From contig NZ_JADYVX010000001.1 of the NCBI RefSeq assembly GCF_020194175.1, forward strand, positions 124,001-188,000: a stretch of 64,000 nucleotides of DNA. Reading direction: 5' to 3'. Numbering within the stretch: position 1 is the first letter of the stretch; each line of letters opens with the position of its first letter. The translations under genes were made by a program, and so were the position numbers. The notes beneath the pieces were generated by a model that worked only from the letters and a program-made list of their open reading frames with translations, made no database searches and was not told the origin of the DNA. Below are positions 50,337 through 58,336 of this stretch, one piece after another. The stretch comes from Bradyrhizobium sp. BRP22 (GTDB lineage: Bacteria; Pseudomonadota; Alphaproteobacteria; Rhizobiales; Xanthobacteraceae).

Positions 50337-53300
50337 TCATTCCGCCGGCGTTGCCTGGGGATGGACGGAGGACGTTGCCGCCTCCCTCTCCCCGAACAGC
50401 CAGATCTGCAGCCGATCGAGATAGAGATAGACCACTGGCGTCGTGTACAGCGTAAGGATCTGCGACAGCGCGAGGCCGCCGACAATGGCATAGCCGAGCG
50501 GCTGCCTGATCTCCGAGCCTGCGCCCGTGCCCACCATCATCGGCACGGCGCCGAGCATTGCCGCCATCGTCGTCATCATGATCGGCCTGAACCGCTTGAT
50601 GCAGGCCTGATAGATCGCTTCTTCGGTGCTGAGTCCTTCATTCTGTTCGGCATGTATCGCGAAGTCGACCAGCATGATGCCGTTCTTCTTGACGATGCCG
50701 ATGAGCAGGATGAGACCGACGATTGCGATCACAGTGAGATCGAGATGCGCCGCCATCAGCAAGAGCAGCGCGCCGACACCGGCCGATGGCAGGGTCGAGA
50801 TGATCGTGATCGGATGGATCGTGCTTTCATAGAGAATGCCGAGGATCAGGTAGATCACGAACAGCGAGGCGAGGATCAGGATCGGCGTGCTTGACAGCGA
50901 GGCGCCGAAGGCCTGGGCGTTGCCCTGGAAGCTGGTCTGCAGCGAGAGCGGCGGATGCAGCTCCTTCTCGACCGCCTGGATGGCGCTGACGGCTTGGCCG
51001 ATCGCGGCACCCGGCGCAAGGTTGAACGAGATCGTCACTGAGGGGAACTGCCCCTGGTGGTTGACGACGAGTGGCGAGACCTTCACGACCGAATCGACCA
51101 ATGTCGACAACGGCACCTGCTGCCCGCTCGAGGATTTCACATAGATGCCGTTGAGCGCATCAGGCGAATACTGGAACTTCGGGTTGACCTCCATGACCAC
51201 ATGATATTGCTGCAGCGTGGTGTAGATCGTCGAGACGATGCGCTGACCGAAAGCATCGTCGAGCGTGTTGTCGATGGTGAAGGGCAGGATGCCGTAGCTC
51301 GAGGCGACTTCGCGCTTGATGGTGATGTCGAGCAGCGGACCGGCATTGAGCTGATCGGTGGTGACATCGGTGATCGACGGGATCGTCCTGATCTTGTCGA
51401 GGAACAGCGCCGCCCAGCGGGTCAGCTCGCCCGGATCGGCGTCGTTCATCGTGTACTGAAATTGAGTCTTGTTCAGCCGGGCCCCGACCGTGATGTCCTG
51501 GGCAGGTTGCATGTACAGCGTGACGCCCTGGACCCTGGCGAGGCTGGTCCGCAACCGCGCGATCACCTTGTCGATCGGATCACGCTGATCGGCAGGCTTG
51601 AGCTGGATGTAGACGCGTCCGTCATTGACGGTGTAGACGCCGCCGCCGGCGCCGACCGCCGCCCCGACTGCGCTGACGGCCGGATCTCGCATGACGACGT
51701 CAAGCAGGGCCTGCTGGCGCTGAGCCATCGCCTGGAAGGAAATGTCCTGCGACGCTTCCGATTGACCGAGGATCAGCCCGGTGTCCTGCTCCGGAAAGAA
51801 GCCCTTGGGAATGATGACGTAGAGATAGGCGGTCAGTACGATGGTGCCGAGCATCACCATCAGCGTGATGAAGCGGTGACGCAGCACGATCTTGAGACCG
51901 GCCTCATAGAGGCCAAGCAAGCCGTCGAAGCCGCGCTCGGACAATCGGTAGAGCCGGCCGTGCGACTTGGCCTCGGGCTTGAGCAGGTAGGCGCACATCA
52001 TCGGCGTGAGCGTGCGCGAGATCACCAGCGAGAGAACGAGCGCCACGCTCACCGTTATCGCGAACTCGCGGAACAGCAGCCCGACATAGCCGCTCATCAG
52101 GAACAGGGGAATGAACACGGCGATCAGTGAGAACGTGATCGCCATGACGGTGAAGCCGATCTCGCCGGATCCCTTCATCGCCGCGTCATAGGGCGAGAGG
52201 CCTTCCTCGATATGCCGCGTGATATTCTCGATTTCGACCACGGCGTCGTCCACGACGAACCCGACCGCGATTGACAGGGCCATCAGCGACAAATTGTCGA
52301 GGCTGTAGCCCATTTCGTACAGGATCGCGAAAGTGCCGATCAGCGACAGCGGCACAGTGACGGCGGGAATGATGGTCGCCCAGAAGCTGCGCAGGAAGAT
52401 GAAGATCACCATGACGACGAGCCCGACCGTCAACAGCAGCGTGAACTGCACGTCCGATATCGATGCGCGGATGGTATCGGTGCGGTCGGAAATGACGTTG
52501 ATCTTGATGCCGGCGGGAATCGAAGCCTGCAGTACCGGCATCATCGCCTTGATGCGTGCGACCGTATCGATGACATTGGCGCCAGGCTGGCGCTGGATCG
52601 CCAGGATGATCGCCCGCTGGTTGTTGTACCAGCCGGCGATCAGATCGTTTTCCGGCGCGCTGATCGCCCGTCCGATGTCGCGGATACGGACCGGCGATCC
52701 ATTGCGATAGGCGACGACGAGGTCGGCATATTGGTCGGGCTTGAACAGTTGATCGTTGGTGTTGAGCGTATAGGTCTGGCGCGGGCTGTTGAGCGTGCCT
52801 TTTGCCAGATCGACATTGGCCTGGCCCAGCACGGTTCGAAGATCCTCGAGATTGATGCCGCGTGCGGCCAAGGCCTCAGGGTCGACCTGTATGCGGACGG
52901 AAGCCTTCTGCTGGCCGCCGACGCCGACGAGGCCGACGCCGGAAATCTGTGAGATCTTCTGCAGCAGGATGTTCTCGGCATAGGCGTCGACGGTGGTCAG
53001 CGGCAGGCTGTCCGAAGTGATGCCGAGCACCAGGATCGGCGTGTCGGCGGGATTGACCTTGCGTATCGTCGGCGGATACGGCAGGCCCGTCGGCAGGTAA
53101 GGCGACGCGGCGTTGATGGCCGACAGCGTGTCGCTCACCGCGCCGTCAATCTGACGGCTGAGGTCGAACTGCAGCGTGATCTGGGTGTAGCCCAGCGCGC
53201 TCGCCGAGGTCATCTGGGTCAGCCCGGGGATTTCGCCGAACTGCAGCTCGAGCGGCGATGCCACCGAAGACGCCATGGTCTGCGGGTCGGCGCCCGGCAA

Positions 53301-53450
53301 CTGCGCGGTCACCGTCAGCGTGGGATAATTGACGTTCGGCAGCGCCGCCACCGGCATCAGCGGATAGGCGACCAGGCCGCCTACCAGCAACCCCACCATC
53401 AGCAGGGCGGTCGCGATCGGCCGTCGGATGAACGGTGCGGAAATATTCAT
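50337..53450 (-). CDS. RND multidrug efflux permease (HAE1, MdtB/MdtC-like)
   Basis: A 1037-residue inner-membrane pump subunit. The N-terminus MNISAPFIRRPIATALLMVG is typical of MdtB/C-type proteins. Transmembrane segment 4 has the proton relay AVGFVVDDAVVEIENITRHI, with both Asp residues, and the Pore domain follows FARSF-type loops; the repeat half begins near LYRLSERGFDGLLGLYEAGL. The C-terminus is Ala/Thr-rich (REAATSSVHPQATPAE). It would export drugs or other hydrophobic compounds with the adaptor at 53447, whose stop overlaps its ATG by four bases (ATGA). No outer-membrane channel gene is adjacent. Confidence 0.93.
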   Translation of the reverse strand: MNISAPFIRRPIATALLMVGLLVGGLVAYPLMPVAALPNVNYPTLTVTAQLPGADPQTMASSVASPLELQFGEIPGLTQMTSASALGYTQITLQFDLSRQIDGAVSDTLSAINAASPYLPTGLPYPPTIRKVNPADTPILVLGITSDSLPLTTVDAYAENILLQKISQISGVGLVGVGGQQKASVRIQVDPEALAARGINLEDLRTVLGQANVDLAKGTLNSPRQTYTLNTNDQLFKPDQYADLVVAYRNGSPVRIRDIGRAISAPENDLIAGWYNNQRAIILAIQRQPGANVIDTVARIKAMMPVLQASIPAGIKINVISDRTDTIRASISDVQFTLLLTVGLVVMVIFIFLRSFWATIIPAVTVPLSLIGTFAILYEMGYSLDNLSLMALSIAVGFVVDDAVVEIENITRHIEEGLSPYDAAMKGSGEIGFTVMAITFSLIAVFIPLFLMSGYVGLLFREFAITVSVALVLSLVISRTLTPMMCAYLLKPEAKSHGRLYRLSERGFDGLLGLYEAGLKIVLRHRFITLMVMLGTIVLTAYLYVIIPKGFFPEQDTGLILGQSEASQDISFQAMAQRQQALLDVVMRDPAVSAVGAAVGAGGGVYTVNDGRVYIQLKPADQRDPIDKVIARLRTSLARVQGVTLYMQPAQDITVGARLNKTQFQYTMNDADPGELTRWAALFLDKIRTIPSITDVTTDQLNAGPLLDITIKREVASSYGILPFTIDNTLDDAFGQRIVSTIYTTLQQYHVVMEVNPKFQYSPDALNGIYVKSSSGQQVPLSTLVDSVVKVSPLVVNHQGQFPSVTISFNLAPGAAIGQAVSAIQAVEKELHPPLSLQTSFQGNAQAFGASLSSTPILILASLFVIYLILGILYESTIHPITIISTLPSAGVGALLLLMAAHLDLTVIAIVGLILLIGIVKKNGIMLVDFAIHAEQNEGLSTEEAIYQACIKRFRPIMMTTMAAMLGAVPMMVGTGAGSEIRQPLGYAIVGGLALSQILTLYTTPVVYLYLDRLQIWLFGEREAATSSVHPQATPAE

Positions 53451-54631
53451 GGGATTGGCGTCTGCATTGCGTCCTGCGCGGCTGCTTCCTCCGCCGCCTT
53501 GCCACGCAGCGCGATGACATGCGCACCAGGCTGCAGCTTATACTGGCCGTCGACGACCACGCGCTCATTTGCCGAGAGGCCGGAATCGATCAGCGCCTTT
53601 CCGTCGCTTATTTGCGCCACCTTGACCTGGCGGATCGCAACGGTGTTGTCGGGATTGACGACCCACGCATAGGCTCCGTTCGGACCTTGCTGGACGACCG
53701 CCGCGGGCACGGTGAGACCGTTGTGCCTGGTGTCGAGCAGCAGCCGCGCGTTAACCAGTTCACCCGGCCAGAGCCTGTTCTCCTTGTTGGAGAAATTGGC
53801 CTTGAGCTGGATCGAGCCCGTGGTCTGCAGGATCTCGTTGTTGACGAGGCCAAGCTGGCCCTGACCGAGTTCAATCGTGTCATCCTGGTTATAGGCGATG
53901 ACAGTCAGCGGCGCCTTGGTGATCTGCTGTTGTTTCTGGATCTGCGGCAGCACCGTCTCCGGAAGCGTGAAGATCAGCGAAATCGGATCGAGCTGGGTGA
54001 CGACGCAGAGACCGTTCGTGCTCGACGGGCTGATGATGTTGCCGACGTCGATCTGGCGGATTCCGACCACGCCGTCGATCGGTGAGGTGAGGCGCGTAAA
54101 ACTGAGCTGCACCTTTGCGGCATCGATCAGCGCCTGGTCGGTTCTGATCGCGCCCTGCAACTGCCCGACCTGTGCTTTTTGGGTTTCGATCAGTTGAGGC
54201 GTCGCCCAGCCCTTGGCTCCCAACTGGCTGTAGCGAACGAGATTGGCGTTGGCATTGGCGAGCTGCGCCTGATCGCGCTCCAGGGCGCCCTGGTACTGAT
54301 CGATCAGCGCCTGATAGGGCCGCGGATCGATCTGCGCCAGCAGGTCACCGGCATGCACATGCTGGCCTTCGGTGAAGTTGATGGTGAAGATCTGGCCCTG
54401 GATCTGTGCGCGCACCACGTCGGTGTTGTAGGCGATCACGGTGCCGACGCCGGTCAGATAGATCGGCACGTCATGCTGGGTGACCGTACCGGCGACGATC
54501 GGCACCGGGGCCGGCGGAGCCGGCGCGGCAGCGGCCGTCTCGAACGGAAAGTCATGCATGGCATAGAGCAGGCCGCCGGTCGCTACGGCGGCGGTCAGCA
54601 CGACGGCAGCAACAACGACTTTCTTTTTCAT
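53447..54631 (-). CDS. RND efflux periplasmic adaptor (MdtA-like)
   Basis: A 394-residue membrane-fusion protein. An N-terminal anchor helix (VVVAAVVLTAAVATGGLLYA) precedes the barrel-sandwich strand IVAGTVTQHDVPIYLTGVGT. The lipoyl half-motifs are FTEGQHVHAGDLLAQIDPRP and FTRLTSPIDGVVGIRQIDVG, with a coiled-coil hairpin between them (QGALERDQAQLANANANLVR). It links the permease to an outer-membrane channel. It is co-transcribed: 25 bases after the Ser/Thr-rich gene and overlapping the permease. Confidence 0.93.
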   Translation of the reverse strand: MKKKVVVAAVVLTAAVATGGLLYAMHDFPFETAAAAPAPPAPVPIVAGTVTQHDVPIYLTGVGTVIAYNTDVVRAQIQGQIFTINFTEGQHVHAGDLLAQIDPRPYQALIDQYQGALERDQAQLANANANLVRYSQLGAKGWATPQLIETQKAQVGQLQGAIRTDQALIDAAKVQLSFTRLTSPIDGVVGIRQIDVGNIISPSSTNGLCVVTQLDPISLIFTLPETVLPQIQKQQQITKAPLTVIAYNQDDTIELGQGQLGLVNNEILQTTGSIQLKANFSNKENRLWPGELVNARLLLDTRHNGLTVPAAVVQQGPNGAYAWVVNPDNTVAIRQVKVAQISDGKALIDSGLSANERVVVDGQYKLQPGAHVIALRGKAAEEAAAQDAMQTPIP

Positions 54632-54656
54632 GGCTTGGCTTCGCTGAGAGGGTTGG

Positions 54657-55478
54657 TTAGCAACCCGGAATGACTGCGCTTGAGGTGACAGTGCCCGTCA
54701 GGAGGGTTGAGCAGGCGCTGCCTGCCATCGTGGAGGCGGTTGGAGCGGGCATGAGAATCGTCGGCACTGTCGGCAGCGCTGCAGCCGGTCCGACGATGCC
54801 CAGGGTGGGCGATACGCCGGGCGTCGGCACCGGCGCTGCCGAGCTGACGCCGAGATTGCTGATCTCGGACGAGTCGAGAGGAATGCCGGTTCGAGCTACA
54901 CCGCCCGATGTCGTGGGCGAAGTCGATGACGGCGTTGATGATGCGGTAACGCTGGTCGAGCCAGAGCCGCACATCCCAGACGTCCCCGATGTGTCGATGA
55001 TGCCGGATGCCGTCGCCATGCCGGAGCTCTCGAGCGTGCCTGAAGTTGTCGATACTCCGGATGTCGCTGATATCGCTGATGACATGCCCGGCGTTAGCGC
55101 CGTGTTGCCCGCCATTGCCGCGGTCGCAGGCGCGTTCGCCCCGACCGCCATTCCAGCCCCGTCGAACGTGGCGGATGATCCGAACATTTGCGCGGGCGCT
55201 GTTCCAACGGTGGAGCAGACCGTGCCGCTGCTTGGAATGGCGATCGTGCCCGTCGCAGGTGCCGCGAGCGGACTGAGGCCTGGAGATGAGAGCTCAGTCG
55301 CACCCAGCGGAATTCCCGTGGGTGAGATCGGTGAACCCGTCGCGCTTCCCAGCGGCGAGGTTGCTTCGAGTGTCGGCGTCGGCGTCGCCATGCCCGTCAC
55401 TTGCGCGACGGCGGCATGGCCCGCGAACAACGCAGGAAGGAGGGCTGTCGCCGAGATCACTGTCCATCGTCTCATCAT
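54657..55478 (-). CDS. Secreted Ser/Thr/Gly/Ala-rich low-complexity protein with a duplicated GIPL motif
   Basis: A 273-residue exported protein. Signal peptide: RRWTVISATALLPALFAGHA then AVAQ. The rest is about 80 percent Ser, Thr, Gly, Ala, Pro and Val. A motif PTGIPLGATELSSPGLSPL in the first third recurs as RTGIPLDSSEISNLGVSSA in the last third, each followed by a segment with CST (VCSTVGTAP, ACSTLLTGT), so the two ends look like duplicated units joined by a STTSGTLESSG-like linker. I know no family. It lies 25 bases upstream of the efflux adaptor on the same strand and is likely the first gene of that operon. ATG 55478; next codon is also ATG. Confidence 0.6.
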   Translation of the reverse strand: MMRRWTVISATALLPALFAGHAAVAQVTGMATPTPTLEATSPLGSATGSPISPTGIPLGATELSSPGLSPLAAPATGTIAIPSSGTVCSTVGTAPAQMFGSSATFDGAGMAVGANAPATAAMAGNTALTPGMSSAISATSGVSTTSGTLESSGMATASGIIDTSGTSGMCGSGSTSVTASSTPSSTSPTTSGGVARTGIPLDSSEISNLGVSSAAPVPTPGVSPTLGIVGPAAALPTVPTILMPAPTASTMAGSACSTLLTGTVTSSAVIPGC

Positions 55479-55577
55479 GACACTTCACTCCGTGAATGAA
55501 GCGCCGGCATCGACGGCGCCAGACAGCGAGCCGGCCGAGTTCTCCGACGGATTGAAACGTAGGCGCGTTCGACCGCG

Positions 55578-55600
55578 CATCCACTAAATTCGTCTTTAGG
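55578..55600 (-). promoter_or_regulatory. CTAAA-N6-TTTAG element upstream of the Ser/Thr-rich gene
   Basis: On the minus strand: CTAAAGACGAATTTAGTGG then ATGCG. The arms CTAAA (55599-55595) and TTTAG (55588-55584) are exact complements. It is 105 bases from the start codon. Confidence 0.5.
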
Positions 55601-55696
55601 AATGCAGCCGGATATCACTTTAAATTTGCGCGCAGCCCCTGCGAGGCGCGCAGCAATAGCGCAGCGCTAATCGCTTGAATCGGCGAGACTATGAAT

Positions 55697-55734
55697 AAAG
55701 AAAAAGCGGCCGGGACCGCGCAAGCGGTCCGGCC
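55697..55734 (-). terminator. Rho-independent terminator after the gene at 55825
   Basis: On the minus strand GGCCGGACCGC pairs with GCGGTCCCGGCC around TTGC (55734-55708), with one bulge, followed by GCTTTTTCTTTATT. It is a strong terminator for the small secreted gene. Confidence 0.85.
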
Positions 55735-55824
55735 TCTTCAGTTTCAACTGTCAGCGTGAGCGACAGGATACTCGATCCCGGGCCAGTGCTGGCCAACGTT
55801 CGACGGTGGCGCAAGGCGACCGGA

Positions 55825-56082
55825 TCAATAAGAGCCGTAGCCGTAATAGCCGTAGCCGGTGCCGGGTTCACAGGGAACGTTGCCGTCGGTCCAGGGCTGC
55901 GACGCGAATGCGCCGACGCGCGGGGCAGGAATGCAGCCCGGTCCGCCGACATAGACCTGCTCCGGCGCCGCGACGACGGCAGCGGCGCGCGCGACGTGCC
56001 GCGTGTGTTCGCGAGCCATCGCGGGAGTCGCAAGTGTCGCCGCAGCGACCAGCGCGATCGACAGGAATTTGATTTTTGACAT
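55825..56082 (-). CDS. Small secreted protein, Tyr/Gly-rich end
   Basis: An 85-residue exported protein. The signal is KIKFLSIALVAAATLATPAM with cleavage after AMA. The mature part contains VGGPGCIPAPRVGAFASQPW and NVPCEPGTGYGYYGYGSY; two cysteines. Family unknown, but short Gly/Tyr-ended exported proteins are frequent in Bradyrhizobium. ATG 56082 follows GGAGAATACC, and a terminator follows the gene. Confidence 0.7.
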   Translation of the reverse strand: MSKIKFLSIALVAAATLATPAMAREHTRHVARAAAVVAAPEQVYVGGPGCIPAPRVGAFASQPWTDGNVPCEPGTGYGYYGYGSY

Positions 56083-56245
56083 TGGTATTCTCCATCAGGA
56101 AGCGAAGCCGATGATGGGTGGCTCCCCACGGCAAGTGCGGATCGCAACGCGCGGTTTAAAGAGGGAATCTCCTCACGTTCGCTCAATGGCGCGTGAGCGC
56201 ATGCGTGAGGATGTTGCGGGCAGGAGATGCTCGCTCGCGGCGATG

Positions 56246-57355
56246 TTACGTAACCGAGCTTGATTGCAACTGAAACGAGCCGCCCGAAAGTGTGCGCATT
56301 TCCGCCTGCCACCGCGCCATTCCATGTTGCGCGGTCGCGATCGCCATGACTTCGTTCCAGCGTGACAGGAAGGCGTCGACGCAGGCCGGGTCGAATTGGC
56401 GTGCCTTGTTTTCCTCGAGGTAACGACGCGCGTCCACAAGCGGCATCGGGTCCTTGTACGGGCGCTTCATCGTCAGCGCATCGAAGACGTCGGCGACCGC
56501 AACGACGCGCGCCGCGATCGGAATGTCGGTCCCGTTGAGCCCGCTCGGATAGCCGCTGCCGTCCCAGCGCTCGTGATGAGCGGCGGCGATCTCGGCTCCG
56601 AGCTGGATCAGCTCGCAATGACTGTCGGCAAGGATGCGTCCGCCGATCGCGGCGTGGGTGCGTATGATCGCGATTTCCTCCGCGTTCAGTCGGCCCGGCT
56701 TGAGCAGGATGCTATCCGGTATCGCGACCTTGCCGACATCGTGCAGGGGGGCCGCGAGATAAATGTCGCGGATGAGTCGGGATGGCAGGCCGAGTTCTTC
56801 GGCAATGATGCGGCTGTATTTTGCTACCCGAAGCGTGTGCTCTCCGGTGTCGTTGTCCCGATATTCGACCGCGAGCGCCACACGCAGGATGATCTCCTCC
56901 TCGCGCTCCTGCAGCTTCTGCGTGGCGCTGGCGACTTCCCTTGCGAGGTCGGCGGCGCGGTCGTTCAATTGCCGAACGGCAATGCCGAGCCGGACGAGAT
57001 TTCTCAGCCGAACCCTTGTCTCCAGGGTTTGCGGATGCTTCGGCAGGAAATCGGTGGCGCCGGCCTCGAGCGCCTTCATCCGCACCTCGTCGGTCTGGAT
57101 CGAGGTGATCATCACGACCGGAATGTTGGCGAAGTTCTGCAGCGCGCGAAGCTCGCGGATGAACGCGACCCCGTCCATCCTCGGCATCTCATAGTCCACC
57201 AGCACGATGTCATATTGCCGTTGCATTGCCGACGTCATCGCCTGCAGCGGATCGGTGTACGCCGTGACCTGAACGGCGCCATCGGCTTCCAGGAGCCGCG
57301 TGAGGAAGTCGAGGACAGAGCGGCTGTCGTCAACGAGAAGCGCTTGTGTAAGCAT
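56246..57355 (-). CDS. Response regulator with HD-GYP domain
   Basis: A 369-residue protein. The receiver domain has acidic pair VDDS near residue 9-10, the phospho-acceptor D54 in IVLVDYEMPRMDG, and MITSIQTDEVRMKALEAGAT DFLPK. A helical linker (LNDRAADLAREVASATQKLQ) leads to the HD-GYP domain with DTGEHTLRVAKYSR, APLHDVGKVAIPD and HHERWDGSGYPSGLNG, keeping both HD and GYP residues. Such domains hydrolyse cyclic-di-GMP. ATG 57355 is the start. It is divergent from the chemotaxis operon, with 298 bases between. Confidence 0.92.
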   Translation of the reverse strand: MLTQALLVDDSRSVLDFLTRLLEADGAVQVTAYTDPLQAMTSAMQRQYDIVLVDYEMPRMDGVAFIRELRALQNFANIPVVMITSIQTDEVRMKALEAGATDFLPKHPQTLETRVRLRNLVRLGIAVRQLNDRAADLAREVASATQKLQEREEEIILRVALAVEYRDNDTGEHTLRVAKYSRIIAEELGLPSRLIRDIYLAAPLHDVGKVAIPDSILLKPGRLNAEEIAIIRTHAAIGGRILADSHCELIQLGAEIAAAHHERWDGSGYPSGLNGTDIPIAARVVAVADVFDALTMKRPYKDPMPLVDARRYLEENKARQFDPACVDAFLSRWNEVMAIATAQHGMARWQAEMRTLSGGSFQLQSSSVT

Positions 57356-57556
57356 CGGTGTCCGGGTACGCAACGGTCGGTTGTACGAGAGAATTAGCTA
57401 CTGCGCCGGCTCTTAACGTCGACCTAAGCGCGACAATCGTCAATTGCGCAGCCCTCTCGATGCGCGCAAAAGCGCGGCGTGAATCGTACCAGACTACCCA
57501 TCAAATCCTTGGCACCGTATTCGTACGGGCGTCTTGCCTGAAATCGAGATCGTGGT

Positions 57557-57574
57557 TGATTAACATCTTAATCA
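57557..57574. promoter_or_regulatory. 18-base palindrome between HD-GYP gene and chemotaxis operon
   Basis: TGATTAACATCTTAATCA is a perfect inverted repeat with 7-base arms and a 4-base centre. It lies 80 bases before the STAS start and 202 before the HD-GYP start. It probably is an operator. Confidence 0.5.
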
Positions 57575-57603
57575 CCATCTCTGCCGATACTTCAGCCGAA
57601 AGA

Positions 57604-57642
57604 GATTCGCATTCCGCACTAAAGCGAATCACTGGGAATGCG
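57604..57642 (+). promoter_or_regulatory. Overlapping inverted repeats in the chemotaxis leader
   Basis: GATTCGC (57604-57610) pairs with GCGAATC (57624-57630), and CGCATTCC (57608-57615) with GGAATGCG (57635-57642). The two hairpins share bases and exclude each other. They end 11 bases before the STAS ATG. Confidence 0.45.
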
Positions 57643-57653
57643 GGGGACGGCGA

Positions 57654-57971
57654 ATGGCTGAAGTGACAGAGCCCAAACGGTGGCTACAATTGCCACCGGA
57701 CTGCAGCATCGCGTCGATCCGCCAGGTCTATGAAACGATCCGAGAGGCCTTCAGCCGCAATGATCGGCTGGAGATCGACTGCTCCGCCGTCGACAAGGCC
57801 GACGTCACCTCGATCCAGCTTCTGCTTTCCACCGCGGAGACCGGCAAGGCGCAGGGCCGGCCGGTGGTGCTGACCGCGTTCTCGCAAAGCCTTCGCAACA
57901 CCCTTCGCCGCGCCGGCTTCTCCAGCGAGGCGATGATCGACCAGCATTTTCACAAGAAAGACGGCGTGTGA
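57654..57971 (+). CDS. STAS-domain protein of the chemotaxis operon
   Basis: A 105-residue single STAS domain. The strand-turn LEIDCSAVDKADVTSIQLLL with the central Ser/Thr region TSIQ and helix LRNTLRRAGFSSEAMID follow the anti-sigma-antagonist fold. In such proteins the Ser after Asp-x is phosphorylated; here the position is in ADVTSIQ. It may bind a partner of the chemotaxis system. Its stop overlaps the cheY start as TGATG. ATG 57654 has GGGGGACGG upstream. Confidence 0.82.
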   Translation: MAEVTEPKRWLQLPPDCSIASIRQVYETIREAFSRNDRLEIDCSAVDKADVTSIQLLLSTAETGKAQGRPVVLTAFSQSLRNTLRRAGFSSEAMIDQHFHKKDGV

Positions 57972-58336
57972 TGGCTACAGTCCTGACGGTCGACGATTCC
58001 CCCAGCATCCGCCAGATGATCAAGGTCGTGCTCGAGCCGGCCGGTCATAACGTGATCGAGGCCGGTGACGGCGCGCAGGGCCTGGCGAAGGCGCAGGCGG
58101 GCAAGCTTGATCTCGTGATCACCGACCTGAACATGCCTGTCATGAACGGCCTCGAACTGATACGGGCGCTACGCAAGCTGCCGTCGCAGGTCGGCCTGCC
58201 GATCGTCTTCCTCACCACCGAGTCCAACGACGCGCTGAAGCAGGAAGCCAAGAGCGCCGGCGCCACCGGGTGGATCACCAAGCCTTTCAAGCCCGAGCAA
58301 TTGCTCGCGGTGGTCAACAAGCTGGTGCGGTCGTGA
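57971..58336 (+). CDS. cheY: CheY-type single-domain response regulator
   Basis: A 121-residue receiver. The acidic pair is D8-D9 in LTVDDSPSIRQMI, the phospho-acceptor is D52 in VITDLNMPVMNG, with the conserved Thr (LTTESN) and Lys (ITKPFKPEQL). It carries the signal from CheA to the flagellar motor or another output. The ATG at 57971 overlaps the STAS stop, and its own stop overlaps the GTG of cheA. Confidence 0.93.
   Translation: MATVLTVDDSPSIRQMIKVVLEPAGHNVIEAGDGAQGLAKAQAGKLDLVITDLNMPVMNGLELIRALRKLPSQVGLPIVFLTTESNDALKQEAKSAGATGWITKPFKPEQLLAVVNKLVRS

Larger units (their letters stand above)
55479..55824. other. Intergenic region before the efflux operon
   Basis: It contains the CTAAA element (55578-55600) and the terminator at 55697-55734. 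No gene is supported in the rest. Confidence 0.5.

Noticed and set aside
57557..57574. CtrA site in the chemotaxis promoter region
   Set aside because: The two TTAA boxes are four bases apart, not seven, so it does not fit the consensus; kept only as a general palindrome.
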